In this document: positions 44,060-55,042 of the stretch, one piece after another
How the letters are laid out: each line of letters starts with the position of its first letter
Numbering within the stretch: position 1 is the stretch's first letter
Source of the DNA: Cryptomeria japonica
Taxonomy: Eukaryota; Streptophyta; Pinopsida; Cupressales; Cupressaceae
DNA length: 64,000 nt
NCBI RefSeq assembly: GCF_030272615.1
Contig: NC_081405.1
Location: 19,860,547 to 19,924,546, forward strand
Direction: 5' to 3'
Position numbers and translations under genes: made by a program
Notes under the pieces: model-generated
What the model saw: only the letters and a program-made list of their open reading frames with translations
The model's database searches: none
What the model was told of the DNA's origin: nothing

Positions 44060-46630
44060 TAGCTTGTTTTGGAAACTCAAGTTTTACTTTATCAAAGTGA
44101 AGGTTTAGATGCCCCCTCATGACAAAGTGTGTCAAATGATATGGAATATGAGCTTTCCTGATATGGAAACTTGATTTGACAACTTGGAGTTTTAAAACAA
44201 GTGTGTTTTGGGATATAAATCCATTTGATTAAAGGACCTGCTTGATACCTGTGATGAGGTTTCCTGATTCTGATAAGAGAGATGTGTTATCTTGTGACTA
44301 GTTTTCAGATTTTGGACAACTTTGTTTGAAAAAAAACTTGCTTTGAGAATAGTTTTGGATACTTTATTTTGGTTTTCTGTTTGACGAAGTTCAAGTTGAG
44401 GAAGAAAAGCTCCCGAAATTATTTTCAAAATTTTCAAAAATGACCTCTATTTTGCCCCCTGCTTTTTTGGTTTTGGCTATGCACTAAAATATAGACGTAA
44501 TGTGCTATAGAAAGTCCTTAATGCACTAGAGAAAAGAGCCCACACGCTATGCTACCCCCTGTGACGCACTAACCGGTTTGTTTTGATTTTATCTTGGTTC
44601 AAAATGTTATGCGCTAATATGGACCACCAATGCGCTAACTGTTGATCTCTACGCGCTAAGGTTTGGCTTCCACGCGCTAAACTATTTTCAAAACGCGCTA
44701 CTTGAAACTACTAGTTTTGGATTTTGATGAAGCATTGATGTTAAGCCCTAATGCGCTAAGGTAAAGGTTTAATGTTCTAAAAGATGGTTTCTACGCGCTA
44801 AGAGGTTGCTCTTACGCGCTAAACTGCCTTGATATTTTGACTTGGTTGTTTTTCTGAAAATTTTGGAATTTTGCTTTGAGTTTTTAGTGATGATAGATGA
44901 TTCTCTGAAGTAACAAATGAAGACACATCACCAAAGAGATAACCATTTTTCTTAATCTAAACAATGAGTGTATGTTCTGCAAGGATGTGTTCAAATCCCC
45001 AATGTTTTAATAGGTTTAGATACAACAAGTAATTCGATTAGACGCTTTATTCAAGGGTCATAAGCAATATCATAGCCCACTAGTCTCGATACTCTGTCAG
45101 CTCAAACAATCGTGTCACCCCTAGGGGGCACTTGTTTTTTTTTCCTTTTGCCAGAAATTAACCCAAAGTGAATTGCTTCACAATTGAGTAGTTATCTTGG
45201 GAGATATATGGTGAGTGATCTTGGGGGCAGATTCTTCCCCACCCTTGCACTATAATATTACAAATGTCTAGATATTGACTCAGCTCAAAGTTTCTATGCT
45301 AAGGTTCGTAATCAGGCTTCCCGTTCAGCCATCACTGATAAACTCCCTCAGGAGGCTTCCCAACCTTTAGAACAAAGACTTTACGTATCTCAAGGATACT
45401 GGGGGAAGGCTAATCACTACGCGCAACCATTGAAAAGGAATTTCATCACTTTCCACTTTTGATTATAGTGGGTTGGAACACTTGGCTTCAAAGTCGTTTC
45501 CCACTTAGGTCGTTCCCTTCACACCAGCCAAAAATGGCTTTAAGAGTTTTTCAACCCCTCCGGAAGGCAGGCCTGCTAAAAGGTTTTAATGCAATATGAC
45601 TGAAAGCATAAGAATGGTCTAGCTTTTTGATCACCCAGTTAAGGGGAGAGCATATTCCTTCCACTTTTGAGACAAGGCAAACAAGGTTCTTTTTATCTTT
45701 CAAGTCAATGGTTTTCTAAATCTATATGGAGATGTTGCTCCATCAAAACATGGTGTTTATTTTATCCTTTTAAGGCAATGATTTTCTGATCTATTGAAAA
45801 GGAACTTGGTCAACAAAATAAATGTGATGTTTGGTCAACAAAAGAAATCGATTGAAAGGGGAAGATCTTCCCTCTTTAGTTGTAAATGACTTTTGGACAT
45901 GTGTGATTCTTTACTTTGCAAAAAATTAAAGTGGATCCTTTTATGCACCAAAGGATGGTGAAGTTCTTTTTAAGCCCCTTTGTTTGCAAAACTGAAAAAT
46001 TGCCTTTGTTCTTTTTAAAACCCAAAGTGAAGATTTTTCTCCTAGAAAAGCAAGAAAAGATTGTTTTGTGGTTCTTTTTATAGCCCAAACAAGGTGAGTT
46101 CAATTTTATTTAACAAGAATTAAAAAAATACTCTAAATTCTAACTAACTTGAATAAGTTAGTAAAAATTTAAACTATTTATGATTCTAGAAATAAAACTA
46201 AGCTCCCATCTGTAAGAAACTGTCAAAAACCCTGCAAAATACCAAGTAAAATAGTTAGAAAAATCTTTGTATTTTGTGGATTTCAACAAGTCTAATTTCA
46301 AATTCGGTTACAATTTTTAATTTTGTCTTTGTCTGTGATGTGCTATAGAAAAGACTGTATGTGCTACAAAACAACTGGGATGCACTAAAATGTTTTCGGA
46401 ATGCGTTGCTCTCTTTTTATCCAGCACTGAGACCTACAGGAAAATGTTAGTAGAGATGATGCACTAAGATATGGTCTGCACGTGATGGGGAATGAGTCCC
46501 ACACACTAAATAGTGAGCTAGATGCACTGCTAACTAGATGCGCTAAGAGTCATTCCCTATGCACGGATTCCTATTTCCCGCGTACCTGCAAAAGTGATTA
46601 TATTTAAAAACCAATTTGATTAATGGGGTA
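44060..46630 (-). other. Leader of element C between PBS and the ORF1-like ORF
   Basis: No gene supported. CGCTAA/TAGCGC words cluster at 44,470-44,830 and, more weakly, at 46,330-46,600. GTTCTTTTTA words (minus-strand TAAAAAGAAC) occur near 45,686, 45,963, 46,008 and 46,071. The central part 45,100-45,620 shares GGCCTGCC, GGGAACGACCT and CTCACCATATAT blocks with the leader of A. Confidence 0.6.
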
Positions 46631-46632
46631 GA

Positions 46633-46650
46633 GCCCCACAGTGGGCACTA
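46633..46650 (-). other. Candidate primer binding site of element C
   Basis: On the minus strand TAGTGCCCACTGTGGGGC starts four bases inside the 5' LTR. It is similar to the TGGTGCCCAC-type PBS seen in plant Ty3 elements, with the first G changed to A. The tRNA was not assigned. Confidence 0.55.
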
Positions 46651-46654
46651 GAAA

Positions 46655-48128
46655 TGTGTGCGAGAAAAGCGGGTCAATGAAACTTAAAATGCGAAAATGT
46701 GATCTCAAAGAGCTGGTTCACACACCCACATGACTTCTTGGTGCAAGTTATGGAGTCATGAAGAATGACTCAACTTCCCAAGGTAGGTTCCATGGTTCTC
46801 TATCTCACAAGGTCCCTCAAGCCAATGCCTTTTCTCTCAGATCACTAAGCAAAGTGGCTTAGGGATGTCGAATGCAAGAATGAGGGATGTTTTAGATTAA
46901 TTTTACCATGAAATACATCCTATATATGCATGATTCTACAAATGAAGTAAACTAGATTATAAGATGACAAGGTTAGTAACAATACTATCCTAACATAATT
47001 TACTAGTTAATGATTTAAGCTAATGATAAAGGAAATAGTCTAAAATTCTTATTAGATTAATTCCTATTACAAAGAGAAGCTAGATGTATTTGATAATTTT
47101 GAGCATAAATGAGATACTAAAATCTTGTCTGGATCCCTAAAATGGGGGAATGAGAGCTCTATTTATAGTGAAAATAGGGCAATGGATGGTCAAGATTGAA
47201 GGAGTTAATCAAGGGTCGGGATTGAAAGCTATCAATCCATGTTTACAATTTTCACCAATGAAATGGTGACAATTGTCAACATAAGACTGCTTGAGAGGAG
47301 ATGAAAGAAGCATTAAATGCTTGAGAAGACGTCTTGGTTACCTTAGAAGGTAAGGGTTAAGGTTAGGTTAGGGTTATCCAGTGGATAAAGCTTTTACCCA
47401 AGGGATAAACTCTTGTGCAAAGGTTAAAGGGATAACCATGGTCAAAGCAATGAATGCTTGATAAGACCCCTGGGTTAGATGAGGGTTAAGTTAGTCAAAA
47501 AGTCTCTAACCATGCCACTAAGGGTTAGTTAACCATTAATGGTTTGAAGACTTTGGGGACAAATTTGTAAGAGTCCTTCCAAATTTGGGGGTATTCAATC
47601 AAGTTGGCTTGTTGAAGGCATAAAGGCTTTTAATGCCTTTTGGAGACTTTACTCCAAATTTGAGAAGTGACCTCCTCAAATTTAGGGAAAAGGGATAATG
47701 GATGGGTTTAGGTTAATTGATTAGGATTAGATGGGTTCTAGGAGAAATTAGGAATAGGGTTAGGATGCAAGTGGGGGATGTAGGAAAATGCAAGTGGATG
47801 AGGGATAATAGGATTAAAATAAATTGTTTTATTTCAATTTGGTTGAAAATTAGGAAATTAAATAAATTAGATTTATTCAAGTTGGGGTAAACTATTAATT
47901 AAATGTAAATTTAATTAAAAGTAAGAAGGGATTTAATTAAATAAAATGATTTATTCAATTAAATGATGTAAAAGGCTTAAGTGAATTTAACTAAATAAAT
48001 TGAATAATTTATTTAATATAGAAGAATGTGGATGATTTAATTAAATTAGATTTAACTAAATAGAGGAATGAGAATGAAATGAACATTGAATATTCATTTA
48101 GGAATATGGTCATTTTTATACGTCTACA
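46655..48128 (-). repeat. Element C 5' LTR
   Basis: TGTGTGCGAG...ATACGTCTACA on the plus strand; TATA at 47,159-47,167. It is followed by the right TSD GTAGG (48,129-48,133). Confidence 0.95.
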
Positions 48129-48133
48129 GTAGG

Positions 48134-48275
48134 TACCCCACTTCGAGATACACTCAAAGAGATACATTACTTGGCCAAGGAGGCCAAGTATTACCGATGT
48201 TTTTAATGAGGTTTTGGTCCCTCGAGATCAGAGAGCACCTAGCTACGATGCAGTTGCATCCACCCGATCTAGACA
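48134..48275 (+). pseudogene. Antisense PMD gene of B, exon 2 part 2 (between C and D)
   Basis: Joining 29,998 to 48,134 keeps the reading frame. The segment reads TPLRDTLKEIHYLAKEAKYY, which matches GPMRDTLRELALRDKEAEYY in C. Two stops follow. Copia D interrupts it at 48,275, where AGACA (48,271-48,275) is the left TSD of D. Confidence 0.85.
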
Positions 48276-48935
48276 TGTTAAATTCTGTGAGAAGCCAGAA
48301 TTGAGCCAGGATCTGATGTCGGTCATAGATCACATGCAACTCCAAGCAACGGATGATCAAAGATCAAAATAGCTGAATGAAGATAAATCTGATATGAGAG
48401 AAAAATAGAAATAAAGAAGAGAATTTAGAGAAGACTCTCACCGAGCTATCACTTAACTTGTGAAGGTGAGAGTATATTGCTTATTATATAGAAAAATAAT
48501 AGCATATACAACCAAGAGGTGCATTAAATCCCACCTCCATAAAAAGTGGGAGGTTTTACCTACTACCCCATAAAAGGTGGGAGGTTTTTACCTACTTGGT
48601 AAATGTCAAAATATGTGGCATAACCTCCTTACATGAAAACAAAAAAGGAGTTATAAGAGGTGGCACATAAGGCCAAAAGAGGGTGAGAAACCCAACTACC
48701 CCATAACCCACTTAGGAAATGACAAAATAGTGGTTATGAGAGGTGGCACAACAAGCCAAAAGAGGGTGTGTAACTCAACTACCCATGTGAGGTGGAGAGT
48801 TACACATGTAGCTAATGTATTCCGCCACGTGTCCTCATATTAACCACACCTAATAACCTAAGCAAGCTTAATAATATATGTGTAGGAAAAATAAATACCC
48901 CCTAACATAAGGAAAATAAAAAACCTACACTAACA
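48276..48935 (-). repeat. Element D 3' LTR
   Basis: TGTTAAATTC...CACTAACA on the plus strand, 660 bp. Confidence 0.96.
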
Positions 48936-48950
48936 CCCCCCCTTAAGCGT
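48936..48950 (-). other. Polypurine tract of element D
   Basis: On the minus strand CTTAAGGGGGGG directly precedes the 3' LTR. Element E has the same CTTAAGGGGGGG (ending 62,543). Confidence 0.85.
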
Positions 48951-49088
48951 AGCTTAGGTGGGTGAAAAGATGGGTCCTGGCAAATGAGGCCATGTTAGGT
49001 ACCCATGTACATAAATATCCCCCCCAAAAGAAGAAGCCCCCATAAGAGGAATAGACCCCCCCTAAATAGAGAGAGAAAGAATGAAGGA

Positions 49089-50612
49089 CTAAGAAGCCCC
49101 TCTTGAAGTAGACACCTTTTGCATCCCAAGCAAAGATCGCAAATGAAGGAACTTGCTTTCAGTGAAAGGTTTGGTGAAGATGTCCGCAGTTTGCTCCAAT
49201 GTAGAACAATACTTAAGATCAATGATGCCTTCCTGAATGAGCTCCCGAATATAGTGCATATGTATCTCAATGTGTTTCGTCCTCTGATGATGAACTGGAT
49301 TTCTTGAGATCTGTATAGCACTCTGATTATCACAAAAGATGATGGTAGGCTTTCTGACTGGAATACCAAACTCAGTAAGAATATTTTGAAGCCAAATAGC
49401 CTCAGTGGTGGCATTGACTGCCCCTCGATACTCGGCCTCTGTCGATGAAAGAGCAATTACAGACTGCTTCTTGCTCGACCAACAAACTGGACCAGAACCA
49501 AGTGAGAAGCAATACCCAGAAGTAGACTTGCGATCCTGAGAATCACCTGCCCAATCTGAATCCGTATATCCTACCAAGTCAATATCCACACCTGCTACAT
49601 ACTGAATTCCATAATTGTGAGTACCCTGAATGTAGTGGAGGATCCGCTTAGCTGCTTTCCAATGCAACTCATGTGGCTCCTGCATGAATCTAGAGACCAT
49701 GCCCACAGCATAAGAAATGTCGAGTCTCGTATGAGTCAAATAAATGAGGCTTCCAACAAGCTGTCGATATAAAGTGCCATCAACCAAGGGTGAAGAGCAC
49801 TTAGCCTCAAGTTTGACCCCTGACAAAAATGGAGTAGGTGCAGGCTTACAATCAGCCATGTGAAATCTGGAGAGCATATCAAGTGCATACTTGGGTTGTC
49901 CAAGGAAGATTCCTGAAGATGATTGAGTGATCTCAATTCCCAAGAAGTAATGCAGAAGACCCAAGTCTGACATCAAAAATCTATCATGTAGAGCAATTTT
50001 CACTGCTTTGATGGTGGATGAGTGACTCCCTGTGAGTAACAAGTCATCAACATAGAGAACTAGAAATGTGAGAGTTTCATCTTGTTGCAGAATGTATACG
50101 TTCGGATCAGAATGGCACCGAGTGAAACCAACTGTCAGAAGAAATGAGTCCATCTTGGCATACCAAGCTCGAGGAGCCTGTTTAAGGCCATAGAGAGACT
50201 TTCGAAGTCGACACACAAGTGAAGGATCCTGAACAAACCCCTGTGGTTGCTCCATGTAGATTTCCTCCTGAAGATCACCATGAAGAAATGCACTCTTCAC
50301 ATCCATCTGATGAACTTCCCAACGATGGGCTGCAGCTATAGCAAGAACAAGTCGGATGGAATTCATCTTAGCAACGGGAGCAAAAGTCTCAAAGTAATCA
50401 ACCCCTGGAACTTGGGAAAAACCTTTTGCTACCAAGCGAGCCTTATACTTATCAACCGACCCATCCACTGCAAATTTTGTTCGATAGATCCACTTGCATC
50501 GAACAAGTTTCCTTCCCTTAGGAAGAGGAACTAAATCCCATGTGTGATTCCTTTCCAAGGAATTGAACTCTTCTTGCATTGCAGCATCCCACTCAGGAAC
50601 ACCTGAAGCTTC
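49089..50612 (-). CDS. Element D RT and RNase H (second part of gag-pol)
   Basis: It continues in frame from the upstream part after one TGA. The 496-codon stretch begins near MQEEFNSLERNHTWDL and carries copia RT: ARLVAKGFSQVPGVDYFETF, VHQMDVKSAFLHGDLQEEIY, SLYGLKQAPRAWYAKMD and the catalytic VLYVDDLLLTGS (about residue 175). RNase H follows with GYTDSDWAGDSQDRKS, ALSSTEAEYRGA, IFCDNQSAIQISRNP and RTKHIEIHMHYIREL, ending VSTSRGAS. All catalytic residues are present. No separate start is expected; it would need read-through of the TGA. Confidence 0.93.
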   Translation of the reverse strand, partial: EASGVPEWDAAMQEEFNSLERNHTWDLVPLPKGRKLVRCKWIYRTKFAVDGSVDKYKARLVAKGFSQVPGVDYFETFAPVAKMNSIRLVLAIAAAHRWEVHQMDVKSAFLHGDLQEEIYMEQPQGFVQDPSLVCRLRKSLYGLKQAPRAWYAKMDSFLLTVGFTRCHSDPNVYILQQDETLTFLVLYVDDLLLTGSHSSTIKAVKIALHDRFLMSDLGLLHYFLGIEITQSSSGIFLGQPKYALDMLSRFHMADCKPAPTPFLSGVKLEAKCSSPLVDGTLYRQLVGSLIYLTHTRLDISYAVGMVSRFMQEPHELHWKAAKRILHYIQGTHNYGIQYVAGVDIDLVGYTDSDWAGDSQDRKSTSGYCFSLGSGPVCWSSKKQSVIALSSTEAEYRGAVNATTEAIWLQNILTEFGIPVRKPTIIFCDNQSAIQISRNPVHHQRTKHIEIHMHYIRELIQEGIIDLKYCSTLEQTADIFTKPFTESKFLHLRSLLGMQKVSTSRGAS

Positions 50613-53213
50613 TCAAAAGGACTGTGGATCAGAAGCTGAAGCAATGAAGAGATGTGGAGCTTGCTGAAATTGTGACCTTGTTCTTCTAATATCTAATGGA
50701 TCACCAAGCCAATCTCCTGCTGACTCAAATGTTTGTTGAGCCCAAAGAGGCACTGAGGCTGGAGAGTCTGGGGGAGAATCATCAACCTCTGAATGATGAC
50801 TATGAGAGGAATATGAATCCTCATCATCACTGTCACCATCTGAAGTAGAGGAAGAAGACTCCTCATCAAGATTAGGAGGATTAAGATCCTCTGAAGAACT
50901 GTCATCATAATGCAATTTCTCCAATGTGATAGTGGATGGAGAAGTGGTATGAGAAGAACTAGAAGAACTCTCCTCAAAACGAACACTCCTCTCAATGAAC
51001 AACTCATGAGTAGTGGGATGGAGAAGCCTATACCCTTTAACATCATCTGGGTATCCAACAAATATGCAAGGATTACTCTGCAGATCCATAGCCTTGCGTT
51101 TTTCAGCTGCAATGTGGGCCCATGCAAGAGAACCAAACACTCTAAAGTGTTTAACTGTGGGTTTTCGACCAGTCCAAGCTTGAAAGGGAGTTGCCCCCTT
51201 CACAGCTTTATGAGGAACTCGATTCTGGATGTAACATGCACAGTTGATGGCCTCTGCCCAATACTGAGGTGCCAAAGACTTGGAGTGAATCATACAATTA
51301 GCCATCTCCTTCAAGGACCTATTCTTTCGTTCTGCTACACCATTTTGTTGAGGACTGTATGGAACTGTGTGCTGCATGTTGATACCTTCTAAAGCACAAA
51401 ACTGTTCAAACTGATTATTAACATATGCACCCCCATTATCTGTACGCAGAATCTTGATGAACTTCCCAGATTGTTTCTCTGCAAAAGCTTTGAAATCTAG
51501 AAAATTTTCAAAGACTTCAAACTTTTGTTTGAGAAAGTAAACCCATGTATATCTGGATAAGTCATCAATAAATGTCAAGACATATCTAGCCTTACTAAAA
51601 GATGGTTGTGGAAATGGTCCTGCCAAGTCACTATGTACCAACTCCAATAGTTGTGTAGCTCTCCAAGCTTTACCTTTATCATACTTCTCCTCTGGATGCT
51701 TACCAAGAATGCACCCCTGGAAAACTCCATCAGAAAATCGAATAGAAGGCAACCTTGAAACCATTTCTTGTTGACTGAGTTGTTGCAAGTAACGGTAGTT
51801 CAAGTGGCCAAACCATTGATGCCACAAACAACTCACCTCATCTGCATGAGTGAGTAAAACTGTCGAAGGAGAGTCAGGAACAAAGTGAGAAAACTGATAT
51901 AATCTAGAATGATGATCTGCTTTTCCCACAACAACAGTAGACCCATTATGCATTTCGCTAATTACCACTGCATCTGATGTGAACTCAACTCGCTTGCCAG
52001 AACCAGTGTGAGTGATCTGATAAACAGATAGGAGATTAGTTGATAAAGATGGAACACAAAGGACATCTTCAAATGTTCCTTCACCCACATCAACAGACCC
52101 TCTCCCATGCACTTCAACAGGAGTGTCATCACCCATTAGGATGGAAGGCATAGAACATGGCTCTAAAGATGTGAAATCATCTTCTGAAGAAGCCATGTGG
52201 TGTGAAGCACCTGAGTCAATTATCCAAGAATTTGATTGTGAAGCAATAGCAACTAGGGCCTTACCCTTTCCTTTCCCCTTACTCTTATCTATGTCCTTAG
52301 AAGATCCTTCTAATGAACTTTGTTTGACTGAATCAGGAACCTTGATATTATTCTTTTCAAGAAGATTTGAAAGGTGATCAATTTGTTTCCTTAAACACTT
52401 ATGTTCATCATGACCAGGCCTCTTACAATAAGAACACTTGACCTTCTCCTTCTTAGGTTGTTCACCTTTTGATGAAGAGGTCTCATTGTCTGCTTTTGAA
52501 GTAGCAGATTTCTGATCTTTCTTCTTCTCTCCTTGGTTCTTTTGTTTCTTATCTTGCTTACTAGACCCTTTATGTTCTTTTGTGCCTTGATTTACAACTA
52601 AGGCATGTGACTTAGAGGGCTTTATTGTACCCATTTGAACCAATTTGTCCTGCTCCCTAGTGAGTTCTGCAGCAAAATCATCTAAAGAAGGCATTTTGAA
52701 TGTGGTACCTAGGGCACATTTGGTAGCATAGAATGTAGAAACAAACACTGAATAGTTAGGACCAAGCTTAGAAAGAATACTCAAGATCAGTTGCTTATCA
52801 TCTTTCTTAGTTCCACACTGTTCCAACTGCAATCTTATAGACTTAAGTTTAGTGAAGAAGTCTTGTATAGTATCAAAATTGGTTGGATTCAACCCCATGA
52901 GTTCATTCTCCAATTGATGACCTCTTAGTTCATCCTGCTTACCAAAGAGGTTTCCCAAAGTAGTCCATACTGCATTTGGTGTAGTAGCAGATTCAATGTG
53001 AAAAAGAAGCTCAGGAGAGACTGACATGCATAATGTACCAAAAGCTTCATCACATTTATTAAACCATTTAATCTTTTCTGCAGCATCTTGAGGTTCAGTT
53101 TCAAGTCCCATAGTAACACGATGATATCCATGTCTTTTCAGATATATTATCATCTTAGATTTCCATTCAAAGTAATTATATGGTGTTAAAAGTGGAACTG
53201 TAGATGCATCCAT
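50613..53213 (-). CDS. gag-pol: Element D Gag, protease and integrase (first part of gag-pol)
   Basis: 866 codons from the ATG at 53,213 (MDASTVPLLTPYNYFEWKSK). The Gag core comes first (residues about 1-200), a zinc knuckle CSYCKRPGHDEHKC at about 260, and protease SWIIDSGASHHMAS (Asp near 333). The pre-integrase module is CLWHQWFGHLNYRYL...FQGCILGKH, with the first of the usual paired Cys missing. The integrase core has Asp near 528 (LVHSDLAGPF), Asp near 591 (LRTDNGGAYV) and Glu near 627 (NGVAERKN), giving D-x62-D-x35-E. It ends at TGA 50,613-50,615. Gag is closely related to that of element E. Confidence 0.93.
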   Translation of the reverse strand: MDASTVPLLTPYNYFEWKSKMIIYLKRHGYHRVTMGLETEPQDAAEKIKWFNKCDEAFGTLCMSVSPELLFHIESATTPNAVWTTLGNLFGKQDELRGHQLENELMGLNPTNFDTIQDFFTKLKSIRLQLEQCGTKKDDKQLILSILSKLGPNYSVFVSTFYATKCALGTTFKMPSLDDFAAELTREQDKLVQMGTIKPSKSHALVVNQGTKEHKGSSKQDKKQKNQGEKKKDQKSATSKADNETSSSKGEQPKKEKVKCSYCKRPGHDEHKCLRKQIDHLSNLLEKNNIKVPDSVKQSSLEGSSKDIDKSKGKGKGKALVAIASQSNSWIIDSGASHHMASSEDDFTSLEPCSMPSILMGDDTPVEVHGRGSVDVGEGTFEDVLCVPSLSTNLLSVYQITHTGSGKRVEFTSDAVVISEMHNGSTVVVGKADHHSRLYQFSHFVPDSPSTVLLTHADEVSCLWHQWFGHLNYRYLQQLSQQEMVSRLPSIRFSDGVFQGCILGKHPEEKYDKGKAWRATQLLELVHSDLAGPFPQPSFSKARYVLTFIDDLSRYTWVYFLKQKFEVFENFLDFKAFAEKQSGKFIKILRTDNGGAYVNNQFEQFCALEGINMQHTVPYSPQQNGVAERKNRSLKEMANCMIHSKSLAPQYWAEAINCACYIQNRVPHKAVKGATPFQAWTGRKPTVKHFRVFGSLAWAHIAAEKRKAMDLQSNPCIFVGYPDDVKGYRLLHPTTHELFIERSVRFEESSSSSSHTTSPSTITLEKLHYDDSSSEDLNPPNLDEESSSSTSDGDSDDEDSYSSHSHHSEVDDSPPDSPASVPLWAQQTFESAGDWLGDPLDIRRTRSQFQQAPHLFIASASDPQSF

Positions 53214-54233
53214 GATAGCAGAAAAGAAGATTGCAAAGAGTCAAGAAGAGTGCAAGAAAGAAGACACAAGAGACACCCCCCCTTTTCACTAGTCTTTGAA
53301 ATCACCCCCCCCAAATATTACAAGGTTGGCACTTTATAATTAGTGCATTTACAAGGCTTTTATCAGATTACAATGCTTTCTAAGGCTTTAATGGCCAAAA
53401 TAGAAAGTTTAAATATATATAAATTTAACACAAAATCTGAAAAAATTAGCCTTATTGCTGCTCAATGTATCTTAATACCTTTCCAACAACTATTCATTTT
53501 TGTAAAATAGAGTTGTGAGAAGAAAGATATGATCTATAGAAGGGAAAAAAACATGCAGCTGATTCAACCTGCAATATCTAAAAAAGAAGGGTAGAATATT
53601 TCAATAAGACCTGCAATTATTAAGAGTGCTCATTTTCAGCTTTCTGTCAAGTACTCATTTGCAAAAGACTGACACCCGAGGCAAAAGTTATGCAACTTTT
53701 AAGAAAGGTTGCTGAATTTCCCTGATAGAAAAATGACTTAAGCCTTGTTGAAACTCGATTTCTGCAAAAATTATTAATTTTCTAAAAAAACCTTCCAAAA
53801 CCCAGAAGTTTTTCAATGCTGGGAACAAAACCCAGAAATCTTTTTTTCTGAAAATAAACGGAGGTTAGAACACTAGGGCCGAAATGAAAACAGCTATAGT
53901 AAAATATTTCACTCTGATTTTTTTTTACTGTGTTCTCCAAACTCTGAATTTGGTGAAATAAAAGTCACTTATGATTTTCACAAGCCTTCTGGACACTCTA
54001 GAAATGCTAAAGAAGTCTCCAATATTACCAAAAATGCTGCAATCACCCAGATCTCAAAGAACACATATATAAAACCAGATTTAACTAGAAGCTTATTTTC
54101 CTTTAAACTGTTCTGATTCTCCAGATCACACAAAAATGTAGGAGAAGAGCATACTTGGTTTTTAAGAAAAATATTAGCTATCTAACAATCTCAAATCTCT
54201 CAAATAAATCAGAAAAGCAATGAGCTATACCAG
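53214..54233 (-). other. 5' leader of element D
   Basis: About 1 kb without a gene. Near the gag start are two G-runs on the minus strand (53,305-53,312 and 53,276-53,282), 22 bp apart, followed by GTGTCTCTTGTG. The same arrangement is in the leader of E. Confidence 0.7.
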
Positions 54234-54253
54234 ACAACCTGGCTCTGATACCA
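54234..54253 (-). other. Primer binding site of element D
   Basis: On the minus strand TGGTATCAGAGCCAGG starts directly at the 5' LTR edge and is a perfect initiator-tRNA-Met type PBS. Confidence 0.95.
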
Positions 54254-54913
54254 TGTTAAATTCTGTGAGAAGCCAGAATTGAGCCAGGATCTGATGTCGG
54301 TCATAGATCACATGCAACTCCAAGCAACGGATGATCGAAGATCAAAATAGCTGAATGAAGATAAATCTGATATGAGAGAAAAATAGAAATAAAGAAGAGA
54401 ATTTAGAGAAGACTCTCACCGAGCTATCACTTAACTTGTGAAGGTGAGAGTATATTGCTTATTATATAGAAAAATAATAGCATATACAACCAAGAGGTGC
54501 ATTAACTCCCACCTCCATAAAAAGTGGGAGGTTTTACCTACTACCCCATAAAAGGTGGGAGGTTTTTACCTACTTGGTAAATGTCAAAATATGTGGCATA
54601 ACCTCCTTACATGAAAACAAAAAAGGAGTTATAAGAGGTGGCACATAAGGCCAAAAGAGGGTGAGAAACCCAACTACCCCATAACCCACTTAGGAAATGA
54701 CAAAATAGTGGTTATGAGAGGTGGCACAACAAGCCAAAAGAGGGTGTGTAACTCAACTACCCATGTGAGGTGGAGAGTTACACATGTAGCTAATGTATTC
54801 CGCCACGTGTCCTCATATTAACCACACCTAATAACCTAAGCAAGCTTAATAATATATGTGTAGGAAAAATAAATACCCCCTAACATAAGGAAAATAAAAA
54901 ACCTACACTAACA
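54254..54913 (-). repeat. Element D 5' LTR
   Basis: 660 bp, almost identical to the 3' LTR. It is followed by the right TSD AGACA (54,914-54,918). Confidence 0.96.
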
Positions 54914-55042
54914 AGACACAGTCATACCAAGACAGAGAGTAGAGGTGTGACAGAACCTATACGACTCAATCCTCCTAGTGGAGACCCAAGAGTAGGGACA
55001 TCTGTCACGAGACCTTCTGCCTCTAGAGATAGTCATACTTGA
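54914..55042 (+). pseudogene. Antisense PMD gene of B, exon 2 part 3 (C-terminus)
   Basis: Rejoining 48,275 to 54,919 keeps the frame and gives TKTESRGVTEPIRLNPPSGD and then SASRDSHT-stop. It matches MTESRGVTGPPRQDPPGN...GDSHT-stop in C. The shared DSHT-stop end indicates the true C-terminus. Confidence 0.85.

Larger units (their letters stand above)
29999..48128 (-). mobile_element. Element C: complete Tat/Ogre-like Ty3/gypsy retrotransposon (18.1 kb)
   Basis: LTRs 29,999-31,473 and 46,655-48,128 (about 1,475 bp, roughly 3% different by eye) are bounded by GTAGG on both sides. Minus-strand order: 5' LTR, PBS, leader, ORF1-like, gag, protease, G-patch linker, RT, RNase H, archaeal RNase H, integrase, spacer, plus-strand PMD gene, PPT, 3' LTR. 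There is no nested insertion. Stops and frameshifts affect gag-pol, so it is not autonomous now. Confidence 0.95.
48276..54913 (-). mobile_element. Element D: young, nearly intact Ty1/copia retrotransposon
   Basis: 660-bp LTRs at 48,276-48,935 and 54,254-54,913, differing at about two positions (0.3%), are flanked by AGACA on both sides. A perfect iMet PBS and a G-run PPT are present. Gag-pol is one minus-strand frame of about 1,375 codons with a single in-frame TGA. It is the youngest insertion in the window. Confidence 0.97.

Noticed and set aside
45876..46103. Minus-strand 75-codon ORF in the leader of C
   Set aside because: Composed mainly of the repeated TAAAAAGAAC words read as codons; no counterpart frame in A.
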